From Planomonospora sp. ID82291 (lineage in GTDB: Bacteria; Actinomycetota; Actinomycetes; Streptosporangiales; Streptosporangiaceae): a stretch of 64,000 nucleotides of DNA. A model generated the notes under the pieces. It was given only the letters and a program-made list of their open reading frames with translations, had not been told where the DNA came from and did not search any database. Below, piece by piece: positions 31,930 through 40,312 of the stretch (positions are counted from its first letter, which is position 1; the number at the start of each line of letters is the position of its first letter). The position numbers and the translations under genes were made by a program. Where the stretch lies: the NCBI RefSeq assembly GCF_015711645.1, contig NZ_JABTEX010000002.1, forward strand, positions 992,001-1,056,000, given 5' to 3'.

Positions 31930-32604
31930 ATGACCACGACCGCTTCTGAGAAGACGTCGCTCCCGGAGTCGATCAAGCCCCGGCTCCGCGGATGGCTGCA
32001 CGCCGGGGCGCTGCCCGTCACGCTCGTCGCGGGTTTCCTCCTGGTGGCCCTGGGCCCGACCCTGCAGGCGCGACTCGCCGCCGTGATCTACGCGATCACC
32101 TCGGGCCTGCTGTTCGGCATCTCGGCGACGTACCACCGCGGCACGCTCTCACCGCGGCTGGAGGAGGTGCTGCGCCGGCTCGACCACGCCAACATCTATC
32201 TGATCATCGCGGGCACCTACACCCCGTTCGCGCTGCTCGCCCTGGACGGCTCCGCCCGCGTGGTGGTGCTGTCCGTGGTCTGGACCGGCGCGGTCGCGGG
32301 CGTGCTGTTCCGGGTGCTGTGGACCCGGGCGCCCCGCTGGCTGTCCACGGCCCTCTACATCGCCCTCGGCTGGACGGCCGTGTTCGTGCTGCCCCAGCTC
32401 GCGGAGGGCGCGGGCGTGGCCGCGGTGGCGCTGATCTTCGTCGGCGGGGTGCTCTACACCGTCGGCGGCGTGGTGTACGGCCTGCGCCGCCCGGACCCCT
32501 CGCCCCGCTGGTTCGGCTTCCACGAGGTCTTCCACGCCTTCACCCTCGCCGCCTACCTGGTGCAGTACGTCGCGGTCTCCCTGGTGGTCTACGGGGCGTC
32601 CTGA
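31930..32604 (+). CDS. Hemolysin III / PAQR-family membrane protein
   Basis: This 224-residue product has seven membrane helices. It shows the family motifs ISATYHRGTLSP (S-x-x-x-H), RLDHANIYLIIAGTYTPFAL (D-H-x-x-I-x-x-x-I-A-G-T-Y-T-P) and FGFHEVFHAFTLAAYLVQY (H-E-x-F-H). These are the metal-binding residues of PAQR/YqfA-type proteins. Bacterial members are linked to membrane lipid homeostasis rather than haemolysis. ATG 31930 lacks a Shine-Dalgarno sequence; the palindrome just upstream suggests a leaderless, repressed transcript. The stop codon lies inside a 35-bp tandem duplication. Confidence 0.94.
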   Translation: MTTTASEKTSLPESIKPRLRGWLHAGALPVTLVAGFLLVALGPTLQARLAAVIYAITSGLLFGISATYHRGTLSPRLEEVLRRLDHANIYLIIAGTYTPFALLALDGSARVVVLSVVWTGAVAGVLFRVLWTRAPRWLSTALYIALGWTAVFVLPQLAEGAGVAAVALIFVGGVLYTVGGVVYGLRRPDPSPRWFGFHEVFHAFTLAAYLVQYVAVSLVVYGAS

Positions 32605-32665
32605 CCGTCTCCGGCGGGGTTCCGGGGCGGGCGTCCTGACCGTCTCCGGCGGGGTTCCGGGGCGG
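32596..32665. repeat. 35-bp perfect tandem duplication over a stop codon
   Basis: Identical 35-base units (beginning GCGTCCTGACCGTCTCCGGC) occupy 32596-32630 and 32631-32665. The first copy contains the hemolysin III stop at 32602-32604, and the second repeats the last codons and stop downstream. Confidence 0.93.
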
Positions 32666-32763
32666 GCGGGGTCCGGGATCCGGCGGGGCCCCGACGGGCG
32701 CCTCCGCGCGGCGGGGCGTGTCCGCGGGGCGGGACGGCGCCGCCGCCGCCTAGGATTCCGGCC

Positions 32764-33144
32764 ATGACGAGCATCCGGGAGCTGGCGGCCGAGCCGTACG
32801 TCTCCGTGACGACCTACCGCAGGAACGGAGCGGCGGTCGCCACGCCGGTCTGGGCGGCTCCCGACGGCGAGGCCCTGGTGATCTGGACGCCGGTCTCGGC
32901 GGGCAAGGTCAAGCGGATCCGCAACAACCCGCAGGTCGCGGTCAGAGCGTGCGACGTGCGGGGGAACGCGCGGGGCGAGCAGGTCGAGGGCCGGGCGGAG
33001 ATCATGTCCGCCGAGGAGACCGAGCGGGCGCGGGGCCTGCTGACGCGGAAGTACGGCCTGCAGGCCCGGCTGGTCATCCTCGGCAGCAGGCTCCGCCGGG
33101 GGAGCGCCGGAACCGTGGGCATCCGCATCACCCCCGCCGGCTGA
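32764..33144 (+). CDS. PPOX-class F420-dependent oxidoreductase-like protein
   Basis: This 126-residue split-barrel protein has EPYVSVTTYRRNGAAVATPV and WAAPDGEALVIWTPVSAGKV, then KRIRNNPQVAVRACDVRGNA and a last helix with LLTRKYGLQARLV. These are usual for small F420- or FMN-binding PPOX proteins of actinobacteria, which reduce or bind small cofactors. Specific substrate is not visible. ATG 32764 follows a G+C-rich leader without a clear ribosome binding site. It is monocistronic and convergent with the M20 gene. Confidence 0.87.
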   Translation: MTSIRELAAEPYVSVTTYRRNGAAVATPVWAAPDGEALVIWTPVSAGKVKRIRNNPQVAVRACDVRGNARGEQVEGRAEIMSAEETERARGLLTRKYGLQARLVILGSRLRRGSAGTVGIRITPAG

Positions 33145-33242
33145 GCCGCCGCCCGTCCGGCCCGGCGGGCCGTGTCCCGCCCGGCCCCGGGCGCGCCGGG
33201 CCTCCTCCAGAGCGGGTCCCGCCCCGGCCGGCCCGCCGGCGG

Positions 33243-34442
33243 TCAGCTCGCGGCCAGGCCGAGGCGGCGTACGGCGAGTTCGGCGTAGAGGGCGGCGCCG
33301 TCGGTCAGGACCCCGTCGTCGAAGCGGGCCTCGGGGGAGTGGTTGTAGGCGGCCCCGCGCGGGTCGAGGTCCGGCGGGCACGCGCCGAGGGCCACGAACG
33401 CCGAAGGGATCCGGTCGCACACGTAGGAGAAGTCCTCCGCTCCGGTGAACGGCTGCGGCGACCGGGCGAACCGCTCCTCGCCGTAGACCTCGCGGACGGT
33501 CGCGCCGACGAAGTCGGCCTCGGCGCCGTCGTTGACCGTGACCGGGTAGCCCATCTCGAAGTCGGCCTCCGCCTCGAGCCCGTGCGCCGCGGCGATGCCC
33601 CCGACGAGGGCGACCGCCCGCTCCCGGACCCGCTCGTGGGAGGCGGCGGAGAACGACCGGATCGTCGCCTCGAACCGGGCCTCCTCGGGGATGACGTTGT
33701 CGACCGTGCCCGCGTGGAAGGAGCCGACGGTGACCACCACCGGGTCGAACACGTCGAAGCCGCGCGTGACCATCGACTGCAGCGCCAGGACCATCTCGCA
33801 CGCGGCCGGGATCGGGTCCTTGGCCAGATGCGGGGCCGAGCCGTGCCCTCCGGCGCCGCGCACGGTCACGACGAGCCGGTCGGCCGCCGCCATGATCGGT
33901 CCGCTCCTGGTGAGGAAGAGGCCGTTCGGGAGCACCGAGCTGATCACGTGCAGGGCGTAGGCGGCGACCGGCCACGCGCCGGAGGCGTCGAGCACGCCCT
34001 CGTCGATCATGATCTTCGCGCCCCGGTGTCCCTCCTCGCCCGGCTGGAACATGAAGACCACGTTCCCGGCGAGCCGGTCGCGCCGGGCCGCGAGCAGGTG
34101 GGCGGCCCCGGCGAGCATGGTGGTGTGCAGGTCGTGGCCGCAGGCGTGCATCCGCCCGTCCAGCCGGGAGACCGCCTCCGCACCGCCGCGCTCGGAGACC
34201 GGCAGGGCGTCCATGTCGCCGCGGAGCAGCACGGTGGGACCGGGACGGTCGCCCCGCAGGACCGCGGTGACCGAGCTCAGCCCCTCGCCGAGCCGTACCT
34301 CCAGAGGGAGGCCCGACAGCGCGGTCAGCACCTTCTCCTGGGTCCGGGGCAGGTCGAGGCCGAGTTCGGGCTCGCGGTGCAGCGCGTGGCGGAGACGGAC
34401 CAGCTCGTCGCGCATGTCGGCGGCGGATTCGCGAAGGGACAC
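33243..34442 (-). CDS. M20-family amidohydrolase (M20D type)
   Basis: This 399-residue product is full length for the family. Metal-binding motifs are LDGRMHACGHDLHTTMLAGA (Cys and His), FQPGEEGHRGAK (Glu-Glu-x-x-x-G) and YALHVISSVLPNG; the final His is in YNHSPEARFDD. The dimerisation lid domain contains GAGGHGSAPHLAKDPIPAAC. Such enzymes hydrolyse N-acyl amino acids (hippurate, IAA- or N-acetyl-amino acids). GTG 34442 is selected by AGGAGGAG upstream; the longer frame is low complexity. It is divergent from lat. Substrate is unknown. Confidence 0.94.
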   Translation of the reverse strand: MSLRESAADMRDELVRLRHALHREPELGLDLPRTQEKVLTALSGLPLEVRLGEGLSSVTAVLRGDRPGPTVLLRGDMDALPVSERGGAEAVSRLDGRMHACGHDLHTTMLAGAAHLLAARRDRLAGNVVFMFQPGEEGHRGAKIMIDEGVLDASGAWPVAAYALHVISSVLPNGLFLTRSGPIMAAADRLVVTVRGAGGHGSAPHLAKDPIPAACEMVLALQSMVTRGFDVFDPVVVTVGSFHAGTVDNVIPEEARFEATIRSFSAASHERVRERAVALVGGIAAAHGLEAEADFEMGYPVTVNDGAEADFVGATVREVYGEERFARSPQPFTGAEDFSYVCDRIPSAFVALGACPPDLDPRGAAYNHSPEARFDDGVLTDGAALYAELAVRRLGLAAS

Positions 34443-34738
34443 CGGGCACTCCTCCTGGACGGACGGGCTTTCGAGGGCACGATAACCCGGAGCCGGGCGT
34501 TCCGGCCGGAGGGGCCTCTCCGGCGAGGGCACTTCCCGAGGACGAGGCCCTTCCCGGGGGCGAGGCCCTTCCCGGGGAAGCGGGGGACGGCGGGCCGCAG
34601 GGGGGGAAGGCGCGGAGCCGCCGGGATCACCGGTCGGCGGCTGCATAATCTTCACAAATACCAGGGGTGTTGCTTAATATTTCCAGCTTAAAGCATCAAT
34701 GCGGGGGAATCATCTGTCCAGCTCACCGTGGAGGGGAC
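34443..34738. other. Divergent intergenic region with short repeats
   Basis: An 18-bp tandem unit (CGAGGCCCTTCCCGGGGG type) occurs twice near 34541-34576. The A+T-rich half next to lat carries the promoter listed separately. No gene is seen. Confidence 0.55.
34651..34680 (+). promoter_or_regulatory. Housekeeping-type promoter of lat
   Basis: TTCACA (34651-34656) and TAATAT (34675-34680) are separated by 18 bases, close to the vegetative consensus. GCTTAA (34673-34678) and a reverse-matching TTAAAGC (34688-34694) flank the expected start site and could bind an Lrp-type or other regulator. Confidence 0.55.
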
Positions 34739-36022
34739 ATGGACGTGCACGGCCGCCTCGCTCGCCACCTGCTCGTGGACGGTTACCGGCTGGTTCTCGA
34801 TCTCGGACGGAGCCGCGGCTCCCGGCTCGTCGACGCCCGGACCGGCCGCTCCTACCTGGACTTCTACACGTTCTTCGCGTCCGCGCCGCTCGGCGTGAAC
34901 CCGTTCGACGACGATCCGGAGTTCCTCGCGCTGCTCGGCCGGGTCGCCGCGAACAAACCCGCCAACTCCGACCTCTACACCGCCCACCTCGCCGACTTCG
35001 CCGAGACCTTCACCCGGGTGCTCGGCGATCCCGAGCTGCCCCGCCTGTTCTTCGTCGAGGGCGGTGCGCTGGCCGTGGAGAACGCGCTGAAGTGCGCCTT
35101 CGACTGGAAGTCGCGCCGCAACGAGGCGGCCGGCCGTCCCCGGGAGCTCGGCACGAAGGTGCTCCACCTCACCCGGGCCTTCCACGGCCGCAGCGGCTAC
35201 ACCCTCTCGCTGACCAACACCGACCCGGTCAAGACCGACCGGTTCCCGACGTTCGGCTGGCCCCGCATCGACGTGCCCGCCGTCCACTTCGGCGACGTCG
35301 AGGCGGCCGAGGAGCGGGCGCTGGCGCAGGCGCGGGCCGCGTTCGAACGGCACCCGCACGACATCGCCTGCTTCATCGCCGAGCCGATCCAGGGGGAGGG
35401 CGGCGACAACCACATGCGCGCGGAGTTCCTCCAGGCGATGGAGCGGCTCTGCCACACCTACGACGCCCTGTTCGTCCTGGACGAGGTGCAGACCGGGGGC
35501 GGCACCACCGGCACCCCCTGGGCCTACCAGCAGCTCGGCCTCCGCCCCGACGTGGTCGCCTTCGCCAAGAAGGTCCAGGTCGGCGGGGTGATGGCGGGCC
35601 GCAGGGTGGACCTGGTGCCGGACAACGTGTTCCGGGTCAGCGGCCGGATCAACTCCACCTGGGGCGGCGGGCTGGTGGACATGGTCCGCTCCCGCCGCAT
35701 CCTGGAGATCGTCGAGCGCGACGGCCTGATCCCGCGGGCGGGCGAGCTGGGGGAGGAGCTCCTCGCGATGCTCCTGAAGATCCAGGCGAAGTTCCCCGCG
35801 CAGGTCGCGAACGCCCGGGGGCGGGGCCTGATGTGCGCCTTCGACCTGCCCTCCGGGGCGGACCGGGACCGGGTGGTGGCCCGTCTGCGGGAGGAGGAGG
35901 GCGTGCTCGTCCTGCCCTGCGGAGAGCGGTCGGTACGGCTCCGCCCCGCCCTCTCGGTGACCAGGGAGGAACTCCAGGAGGGCGCGGCCGCCGTCGCCCG
36001 GGTCCTGGACCCGGTCCGCTAG
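34739..36022 (+). CDS. lat: L-lysine 6-aminotransferase
   Basis: This 427-residue class-III aminotransferase has [40 protein letters not shown] and [20 protein letters not shown], then the Lat-typical [32 protein letters not shown] and [13 protein letters not shown] lead to the PLP lysine in [11 protein letters not shown]. It converts L-lysine and 2-oxoglutarate to piperideine-6-carboxylate precursor and glutamate. The role may be lysine catabolism, pipecolate supply or aminoadipate for a beta-lactam. No beta-lactam gene is nearby, so catabolism or a stationary-phase role is likelier. GAGGGGAC precedes ATG 34739. It overlaps the convergent LuxR-type gene by 4 bases. Confidence 0.95.
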   Translation: MDVHGRLARHLLVDGYRLVLDLGRSRGSRLVDARTGRSYLDFYTFFASAPLGVNPFDDDPEFLALLGRVAANKPANSDLYTAHLADFAETFTRVLGDPELPRLFFVEGGALAVENALKCAFDWKSRRNEAAGRPRELGTKVLHLTRAFHGRSGYTLSLTNTDPVKTDRFPTFGWPRIDVPAVHFGDVEAAEERALAQARAAFERHPHDIACFIAEPIQGEGGDNHMRAEFLQAMERLCHTYDALFVLDEVQTGGGTTGTPWAYQQLGLRPDVVAFAKKVQVGGVMAGRRVDLVPDNVFRVSGRINSTWGGGLVDMVRSRRILEIVERDGLIPRAGELGEELLAMLLKIQAKFPAQVANARGRGLMCAFDLPSGADRDRVVARLREEEGVLVLPCGERSVRLRPALSVTREELQEGAAAVARVLDPVR

Positions 36023-36279
36023 TCCCGTCCGTCCTCCGCCCCGCGGGGGTCCTCCCGCCCCCGCCAGAGGCCGATCGCGGTCACCCGCGAGTCCGCGCCG
36101 AGCTTGGCGTAGATCCGGTTCACGTGGTTCTTGACGGTCTTCTCGCTGAGGAACAGGTGCCGGGCGATCTGGCCGTTGGAGTGACCGTCCGCGATCAGCT
36201 CCATGACCTCGGCCTCGCGTCTGCTCAAGCCCGTCACGACCCCGGGTTCGGCGTCGGCCCTTGCATCGTCGACTCTCAT
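36019..36279 (-). CDS. Stand-alone LuxR-type HTH regulator
   Basis: The product of 86 residues is just a GerE/LuxR DNA-binding domain: [20 protein letters not shown], then [20 protein letters not shown] and [17 protein letters not shown]. It has no receiver or ligand domain, although the first 15 acidic residues are unassigned. It is convergent with lat, overlapping it by 4 bases. It could be a truncated NarL-type response regulator or a genuine single-domain regulator like GerE/WhiJ-associated ones. Targets are unknown. Confidence 0.88.
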   Translation of the reverse strand: MRVDDARADAEPGVVTGLSRREAEVMELIADGHSNGQIARHLFLSEKTVKNHVNRIYAKLGADSRVTAIGLWRGREDPRGAEDGRD

Positions 36280-36401
36280 CCCGCCTCCGCGGAAGCAACA
36301 CGGTCAGGTCGCCGAGGCCCCCGGTCGTACGGCGGTAGCAGCGAGCATAACCCGTGATGTCCCTCTTTGGTGGGGAAGTTGAATGTCTGGGGGAAATGCA
36401 C

Positions 36402-36429
36402 AACGGCCGGTCCCGAAGGACCGGCCGTT
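36402..36429 (-). terminator. Terminator hairpin after tRNA-His
   Basis: AACGGCCGGTCC (36402-36413) and GGACCGGCCGTT (36418-36429) form a 12-bp perfect stem. Read on the minus strand its loop is TTCG, a stable tetraloop. It begins 5 bases beyond the tRNA 3' end. Confidence 0.88.
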
Positions 36430-36433
36430 CGCC

Positions 36434-36510
36434 TGGGGTGAGCGAGGGGACTTGAACCCCCGGCATCCAGGACCACAACCTGGCGCTCTGCCAACTGAGC
36501 TACGCCCACC
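36434..36510 (-). tRNA. tRNA-His (GTG anticodon)
   Basis: The minus-strand sequence GGTGGGCGTAGCTCAGTTGG folds as a cloverleaf. The D arm is GCTCAGTTGGCAGAGC, the anticodon arm is CCAGG-TTGTGGT-CCTGG with GTG, and the T arm is GGGGGTTCAAGTCCCC. The 8-bp acceptor stem includes an encoded extra G at -1 opposite C73, the histidine identity element. CCA is encoded at 36434-36436. A TACACT -10-like element lies 34 bases upstream (36544-36549). Confidence 0.97.
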
Positions 36511-36582
36511 ATGTCCGTCGCCTCGCGGCGGCAGCACATGAAAAGTGTAGCGGTCTTTGGGAGTCGTCACGCACTCTGTTTT

Positions 36583-36723
36583 ACGGCGACGCTGCGCGCC
36601 GCGGCTCGGGGGCCGGTAACCGCCGTCTTCCCTCGTCACGTGCTCGCTCCGCTGCGCGCGCTCCTCAGTCCAGACGACGGAGCCCCCTCGCGGGTTTCAC
36701 GGCGACGCTGCGCGCCGCGGCTC
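36583..36723. repeat. 25-bp direct repeat, second copy touching the orn stop
   Basis: ACGGCGACGCTGCGCGCCGC plus GGCTC occurs at 36583-36607 and 36699-36723 without mismatch. The second copy covers two bases of the orn stop codon. The interval between the copies shows no gene. Confidence 0.9.
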
Positions 36724-37333
36724 AGGCGGGGGCGGAGGGCGGGGTGGAGACGCTCTCGGCGAGTCCGCGGGCGGTGGCGGAGTCGGGGCCGGGCTGGGGC
36801 ACGAAGACCGCCGCGCGGTAGTAGCGGAGCTCGCGGATGCTCTCGACGATGTCGGCCAGCGCCCGGTGGCCGCCCTGCTTCTCCGGAGAGGCGAAGTAGA
36901 CCCGCGGGTACCACCGCCGGGCGAGCTCCTTCACCGAGGAGACGTCGATCATCCGGTAGTGCAGGAAGGCGTCCACCAGGGGCATGTCCCGCGCGATGAA
37001 GGACCGGTCCGTGGCGATGGAGTTGCCGCACAGCGGGGCCTTCTTCGGCTCCGGCACATGGCTCTTGATGTAGTCGAGGACGAGCGCCTCGGCCTCGGCC
37101 AGGGTGACACCTCCGCCCAGCACGTCCAGCAGGCCCGAGGCGGTGTGCATCTCCCGCACCACCTCCGACATCTGCTCCAGCGACTCGGGCGGGGGCTTGA
37201 TGACCACGTCGACGCCCTCGTCCACCTGGTTGAGCTCGCCGTCGGTGACCACGCAGGCCACCTCGACGAGGGCGTCACGGCCGAGGTCGAGCCCGGTCAT
37301 CTCACAGTCGATCCAGACCAGCAGGTCACTCAT
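36722..37333 (-). CDS. orn: Oligoribonuclease
   Basis: This 203-residue DEDDh exonuclease has Exo [21 protein letters not shown] (Asp and Glu), Exo II with [17 protein letters not shown], and Exo [20 protein letters not shown] (His and Asp), plus [20 protein letters not shown]. It removes 2-5-nt RNA fragments and pGpG, finishing mRNA decay and c-di-GMP turnover. It is full length, with a short Pro/Ser-rich tail. ATG 37333 lies 24 bases after the DUF2510 gene stop, so it may be co-transcribed with it. tRNA-His follows downstream on the same strand. Confidence 0.97.
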   Translation of the reverse strand: MSDLLVWIDCEMTGLDLGRDALVEVACVVTDGELNQVDEGVDVVIKPPPESLEQMSEVVREMHTASGLLDVLGGGVTLAEAEALVLDYIKSHVPEPKKAPLCGNSIATDRSFIARDMPLVDAFLHYRMIDVSSVKELARRWYPRVYFASPEKQGGHRALADIVESIRELRYYRAAVFVPQPGPDSATARGLAESVSTPPSAPA

Positions 37334-37357
37334 AGCCCTCAGCGTAGTGCCCCCTGT

Positions 37358-38740
37358 TCAGGAGAGTTCGAGCGACGTGAGCACGCGGTCGGTCACCGAG
37401 GAGTCGAGGTTGTCCGGGATGGACATGTACAGCAGCGCCGGGCGCTTGCCCTCCCCCCGGTCCACGAGCACGAAGGTGACCCGCTCCTTCTTCCACTTCC
37501 ACCCGTTCTTCTCCGAGAGCTCGGTGAAGTCCAGCTCGAACGAGACCAGCCAGGCGTCCTTGCCGCTGACCCGGACGGCCTTGCGCTCCAGGGGCTCACG
37601 CCGGTGCTCGGGGCTGTAGAAGACCGGCTCCAGTCCCAGCATGATCTGCGCCGTCACGGAGTCCATGCTCTTCGGCCCGTCGTAGGCGTACCGGGCGGGC
37701 AGCTCCGCGCTGTAGATGGTGCCGAGCCAGCTGCGGCCCTGACCGTCGTAGTTCTGGTGGGACATGGCCTCCACCGCGCTGGACCAGACGAAGCCGAGCG
37801 CCCCCTCGCGGTTTCCGGTGGGCACCTGCCAGGTGTCGCCGGGGAACTCGTAGGACAGGCCGGTCACGGGGTCGGTGATGCGCCCGTTCTCCGGCTGGGG
37901 CAGGGTGCTGCCGGAAGGGTCCTCCCGGGTCGGCGAGGGCTCGGGCGTCGACTCGGGGGTGGGCTGCTGCGTCACGGTCGGCACGGGCGGGAGCGTGGTG
38001 GCGCCTCCCGCGGTCGGCCGGCCGCTCGGGTCGATCAGGTACATGGCGGCGACCACGATCCCGACGATCAGGATGACCGCCCCGGCGCCGCCCAGGATCC
38101 ACGGCCAGGGGCTCTTCCCGCCCGGCCGCGGTCCGGGAGGCGTGCCGTACGGTGCCGCGGGCCCGCCGTAGGGTCCGGCCGCCGGAGCGCCGGGTCCTGC
38201 GCCGTACGGCGCCGCGGGTCCGCCGTACGGCCCGCCGGCCGCGGGTCCGCCGTACGGCCCGCCGGCCGCGGGTCCGCCGTACGGCCCGGCGGGCGCCGGT
38301 TCGCCGTACGGTGCCGCGGGTCCGCCGTACGGTCCGCCGGCCGCGGGCGCGGCGTACGGCGGGGAGGCCGCCGGTCCGCCGTACGGCCCCGAGGGCGCCG
38401 TGCCCCCCTGGTCCGCGGGGGGCATCCGGAGGGTGTCATGGGGAGCGGCGCTCCACTGGGGCTGCTCCATCTGGACCGTCATGCCGCTCTGCGCCGCCGC
38501 GTCGGGGGCCGGGGACGACGGATGTCCCTGGCCTTCCGGCCGTCCGTGCGCCGAGGGGTCCTGCGGCCCCTGCCGTGCCGAGGGGTCCTGCGGCCCCTGC
38601 GGCGCCGAAGGTCCGGCCTGCCCGGCCGGCGGCGCGTCGAGCGGATGCGTGGCGTCGGTCCACTGGCCGCCGTCCCACCACCGCAGCTGCGGTGAACCGT
38701 AGGGGTCGGGGTACCAGCCGGCGGGGGTCTGCGTGGTCAT
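37358..38740 (-). CDS. DUF2510 membrane protein with Pro/Gly/Tyr repeats
   Basis: This protein has 460 residues. DUF2510 is at the N-terminus (AGWYPDPYGSPQLRWWDGGQ, then WTDATHP). A long Gly-Pro-Tyr-Ala tract with GGPYGGPAA units follows to about residue 210, then one membrane helix (PWPWILGGAGAVILIVGIVV). The exported C-terminal domain of about 170 residues starts with GRITDPVTGLSYEFPGDTWQ. Cytoplasmic DUF2510 with an outside domain is common near kinase genes. It lies directly downstream of a pseudokinase and two Ser/Thr kinases on the same strand, so it may be their substrate or partner. Function is unknown. Confidence 0.9.
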   Translation of the reverse strand: MTTQTPAGWYPDPYGSPQLRWWDGGQWTDATHPLDAPPAGQAGPSAPQGPQDPSARQGPQDPSAHGRPEGQGHPSSPAPDAAAQSGMTVQMEQPQWSAAPHDTLRMPPADQGGTAPSGPYGGPAASPPYAAPAAGGPYGGPAAPYGEPAPAGPYGGPAAGGPYGGPAAGGPYGGPAAPYGAGPGAPAAGPYGGPAAPYGTPPGPRPGGKSPWPWILGGAGAVILIVGIVVAAMYLIDPSGRPTAGGATTLPPVPTVTQQPTPESTPEPSPTREDPSGSTLPQPENGRITDPVTGLSYEFPGDTWQVPTGNREGALGFVWSSAVEAMSHQNYDGQGRSWLGTIYSAELPARYAYDGPKSMDSVTAQIMLGLEPVFYSPEHRREPLERKAVRVSGKDAWLVSFELDFTELSEKNGWKWKKERVTFVLVDRGEGKRPALLYMSIPDNLDSSVTDRVLTSLELS

Positions 38741-38798
38741 AGTGGTCAGAGTAGTAAGAATCCGGTATGCAGTGCATTGTGGACCTTGCGATGCTTCG

Positions 38799-40184
38799 TC
38801 AGCATCTGTAGGTGATGCTGGCCCTGTCGGAGATCTTCGCGCCGTCCGGCACCGGCGAGACCACCTCCAGGGTGGCCGTTCCCCTGAAGCTCCCCTCGCC
38901 CTTCACCCGCCAGCGCAGCGACACCACGTGCTCGGTCTTTCCGGCGGCCGGCCGGAGGACGTGCTCGATCGGCTCCTCCTTGTCGCTCTGCCTCCACCGG
39001 TAGCGGACCTCTCCCGGGGAGCCGTTGGTGGTGAGCACGCCCCGGATCGTGACGGTCTCGCCGCACTGCTGCGTCCGCTTCGGCGCCAGCACCTCCACGC
39101 CGGTCACGGCCAGCGGAGCGGACGGAGCCCGCAGCAGCCAGACCAGCACCGCTGCCGCGGCCATCAGGGCGAGGATCACGGCGGAGGCCGCCGTACGGTA
39201 CCGCCGGGCGGGAGGCCGGGACGGCCGGGACGCCCGCTGCGCACCGGCGCCGAGCACGGTGGCCTGCCCGCTCCGCCCCTCCCGCCAGATCTGCGCCGCG
39301 ACCGTCTCCACCGGCACGCCGGGGCCGAACCGCACGGAGCCGGCCCGGCCCCCGCCGCCCTCCGGGACCTGGAGCAGCGTGACGGCCTCCTCCGCGTCCC
39401 GGTCGGCCGGGACCGGGGCCGGATGCGTCACCGGGGCGGGCTCGTCCTGGAGGGACCACCGGTGCGCGGTCTCCGCCAGGCGGTCGCAGGCGGGAAACCC
39501 CGGTGGGAGCAGGTCGCGCCCGGCGAGCAGGGCGTCACGGGCCGCCGCGAGGCCGTGGGTGACGGCGGTCGCCGCGACCCGTTCGAACAGCTCGGCCGTC
39601 CGGGGGGCGGACGCGGCCCAGTTCGCCGCCAGACCGCGCGTGAGCGAGGCCCAGGCCGCGACGTCCCTGTCCGGGGCGGCGGGCCGGCCGTGCAGGGCGT
39701 CGGACAGGCCGCGCTCGGCCAGCAGCACCGACCCGTCCGGAGCGATCACCACGGTGCCCGGATGCACCGCGCCGTGCGCGAGCCCCGCGGCGTGCACGGA
39801 CAGCAGCGTCTGCGCGGTCTCCGCCAGTACGGTGGCCGCCTCGTCCGCACCGGGCCGGAGGCCGCCCGGAGGCCGGGCCAGCAGGTCGGTCACGGTCGGG
39901 TCGGCCGGTTCCCCGGTGAGCAGCCAGACCTCGCCCCCGGCCGTGATCAGGTCGGCGACCGGTACCAGCCCCGTCAGGCCGCCCTGGAGGAGTCCGCGGT
40001 CCGCGAGCACGGCCGCGACCAGCCGGTCCCGCGCCGCGGGGTCGGCGAACGGCCGGGCGTCGAACCTGAGCGCGCTCGCCGGCCGGCCGCCGGGGGCCAC
40101 CGCCGAGTACCACGTGCCCAACTCGCCGAGCCATGTCCGGCCGGTCAGCCGGTGTCCGCCGAGGTCTCCCTGACCGTCGTTCAC
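38799..40184 (-). CDS. Membrane pseudokinase with extracellular Ig-like domain
   Basis: This protein has 461 residues. The first 230 have kinase-fold remnants: LLSVHAAGLAHGAVHPGTVV replaces the HRD catalytic loop, with neither the catalytic Asp nor Lys-x-x-x-x-Asn. A glycine-rich loop and DFG are also absent. An AAVLVWLLRAP-type membrane helix near residue 350 follows a basic stretch. The exported part (VTGVEVLAPKRTQQCGETVT to the last RASITYRC) is a beta-sandwich-like domain with two Cys. It resembles the MviN-type pseudokinases that act as docking platforms for phospho-signalling. It lies downstream of two active-looking kinases. Confidence 0.85.
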   Translation of the reverse strand: MNDGQGDLGGHRLTGRTWLGELGTWYSAVAPGGRPASALRFDARPFADPAARDRLVAAVLADRGLLQGGLTGLVPVADLITAGGEVWLLTGEPADPTVTDLLARPPGGLRPGADEAATVLAETAQTLLSVHAAGLAHGAVHPGTVVIAPDGSVLLAERGLSDALHGRPAAPDRDVAAWASLTRGLAANWAASAPRTAELFERVAATAVTHGLAAARDALLAGRDLLPPGFPACDRLAETAHRWSLQDEPAPVTHPAPVPADRDAEEAVTLLQVPEGGGGRAGSVRFGPGVPVETVAAQIWREGRSGQATVLGAGAQRASRPSRPPARRYRTAASAVILALMAAAAVLVWLLRAPSAPLAVTGVEVLAPKRTQQCGETVTIRGVLTTNGSPGEVRYRWRQSDKEEPIEHVLRPAAGKTEHVVSLRWRVKGEGSFRGTATLEVVSPVPDGAKISDRASITYRC

Positions 40185-40312
40185 GATCGTTCCCGTTCCG
40201 CCGTCGTCTCCGATGCCGTCCCGCTCTTCCGCCGCCCCCCACCAGTGTGGACGGAACGCCGCCCTCCGTCACCGGTTCCAGGACGGACGCCGCGCGACGG
40301 GGGCGGAGACGG

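Noticed and set aside
34739-36022. lat as the start of a cephamycin-type cluster
   Set aside because: No ACV synthetase, isopenicillin synthase or related gene appears on either side.
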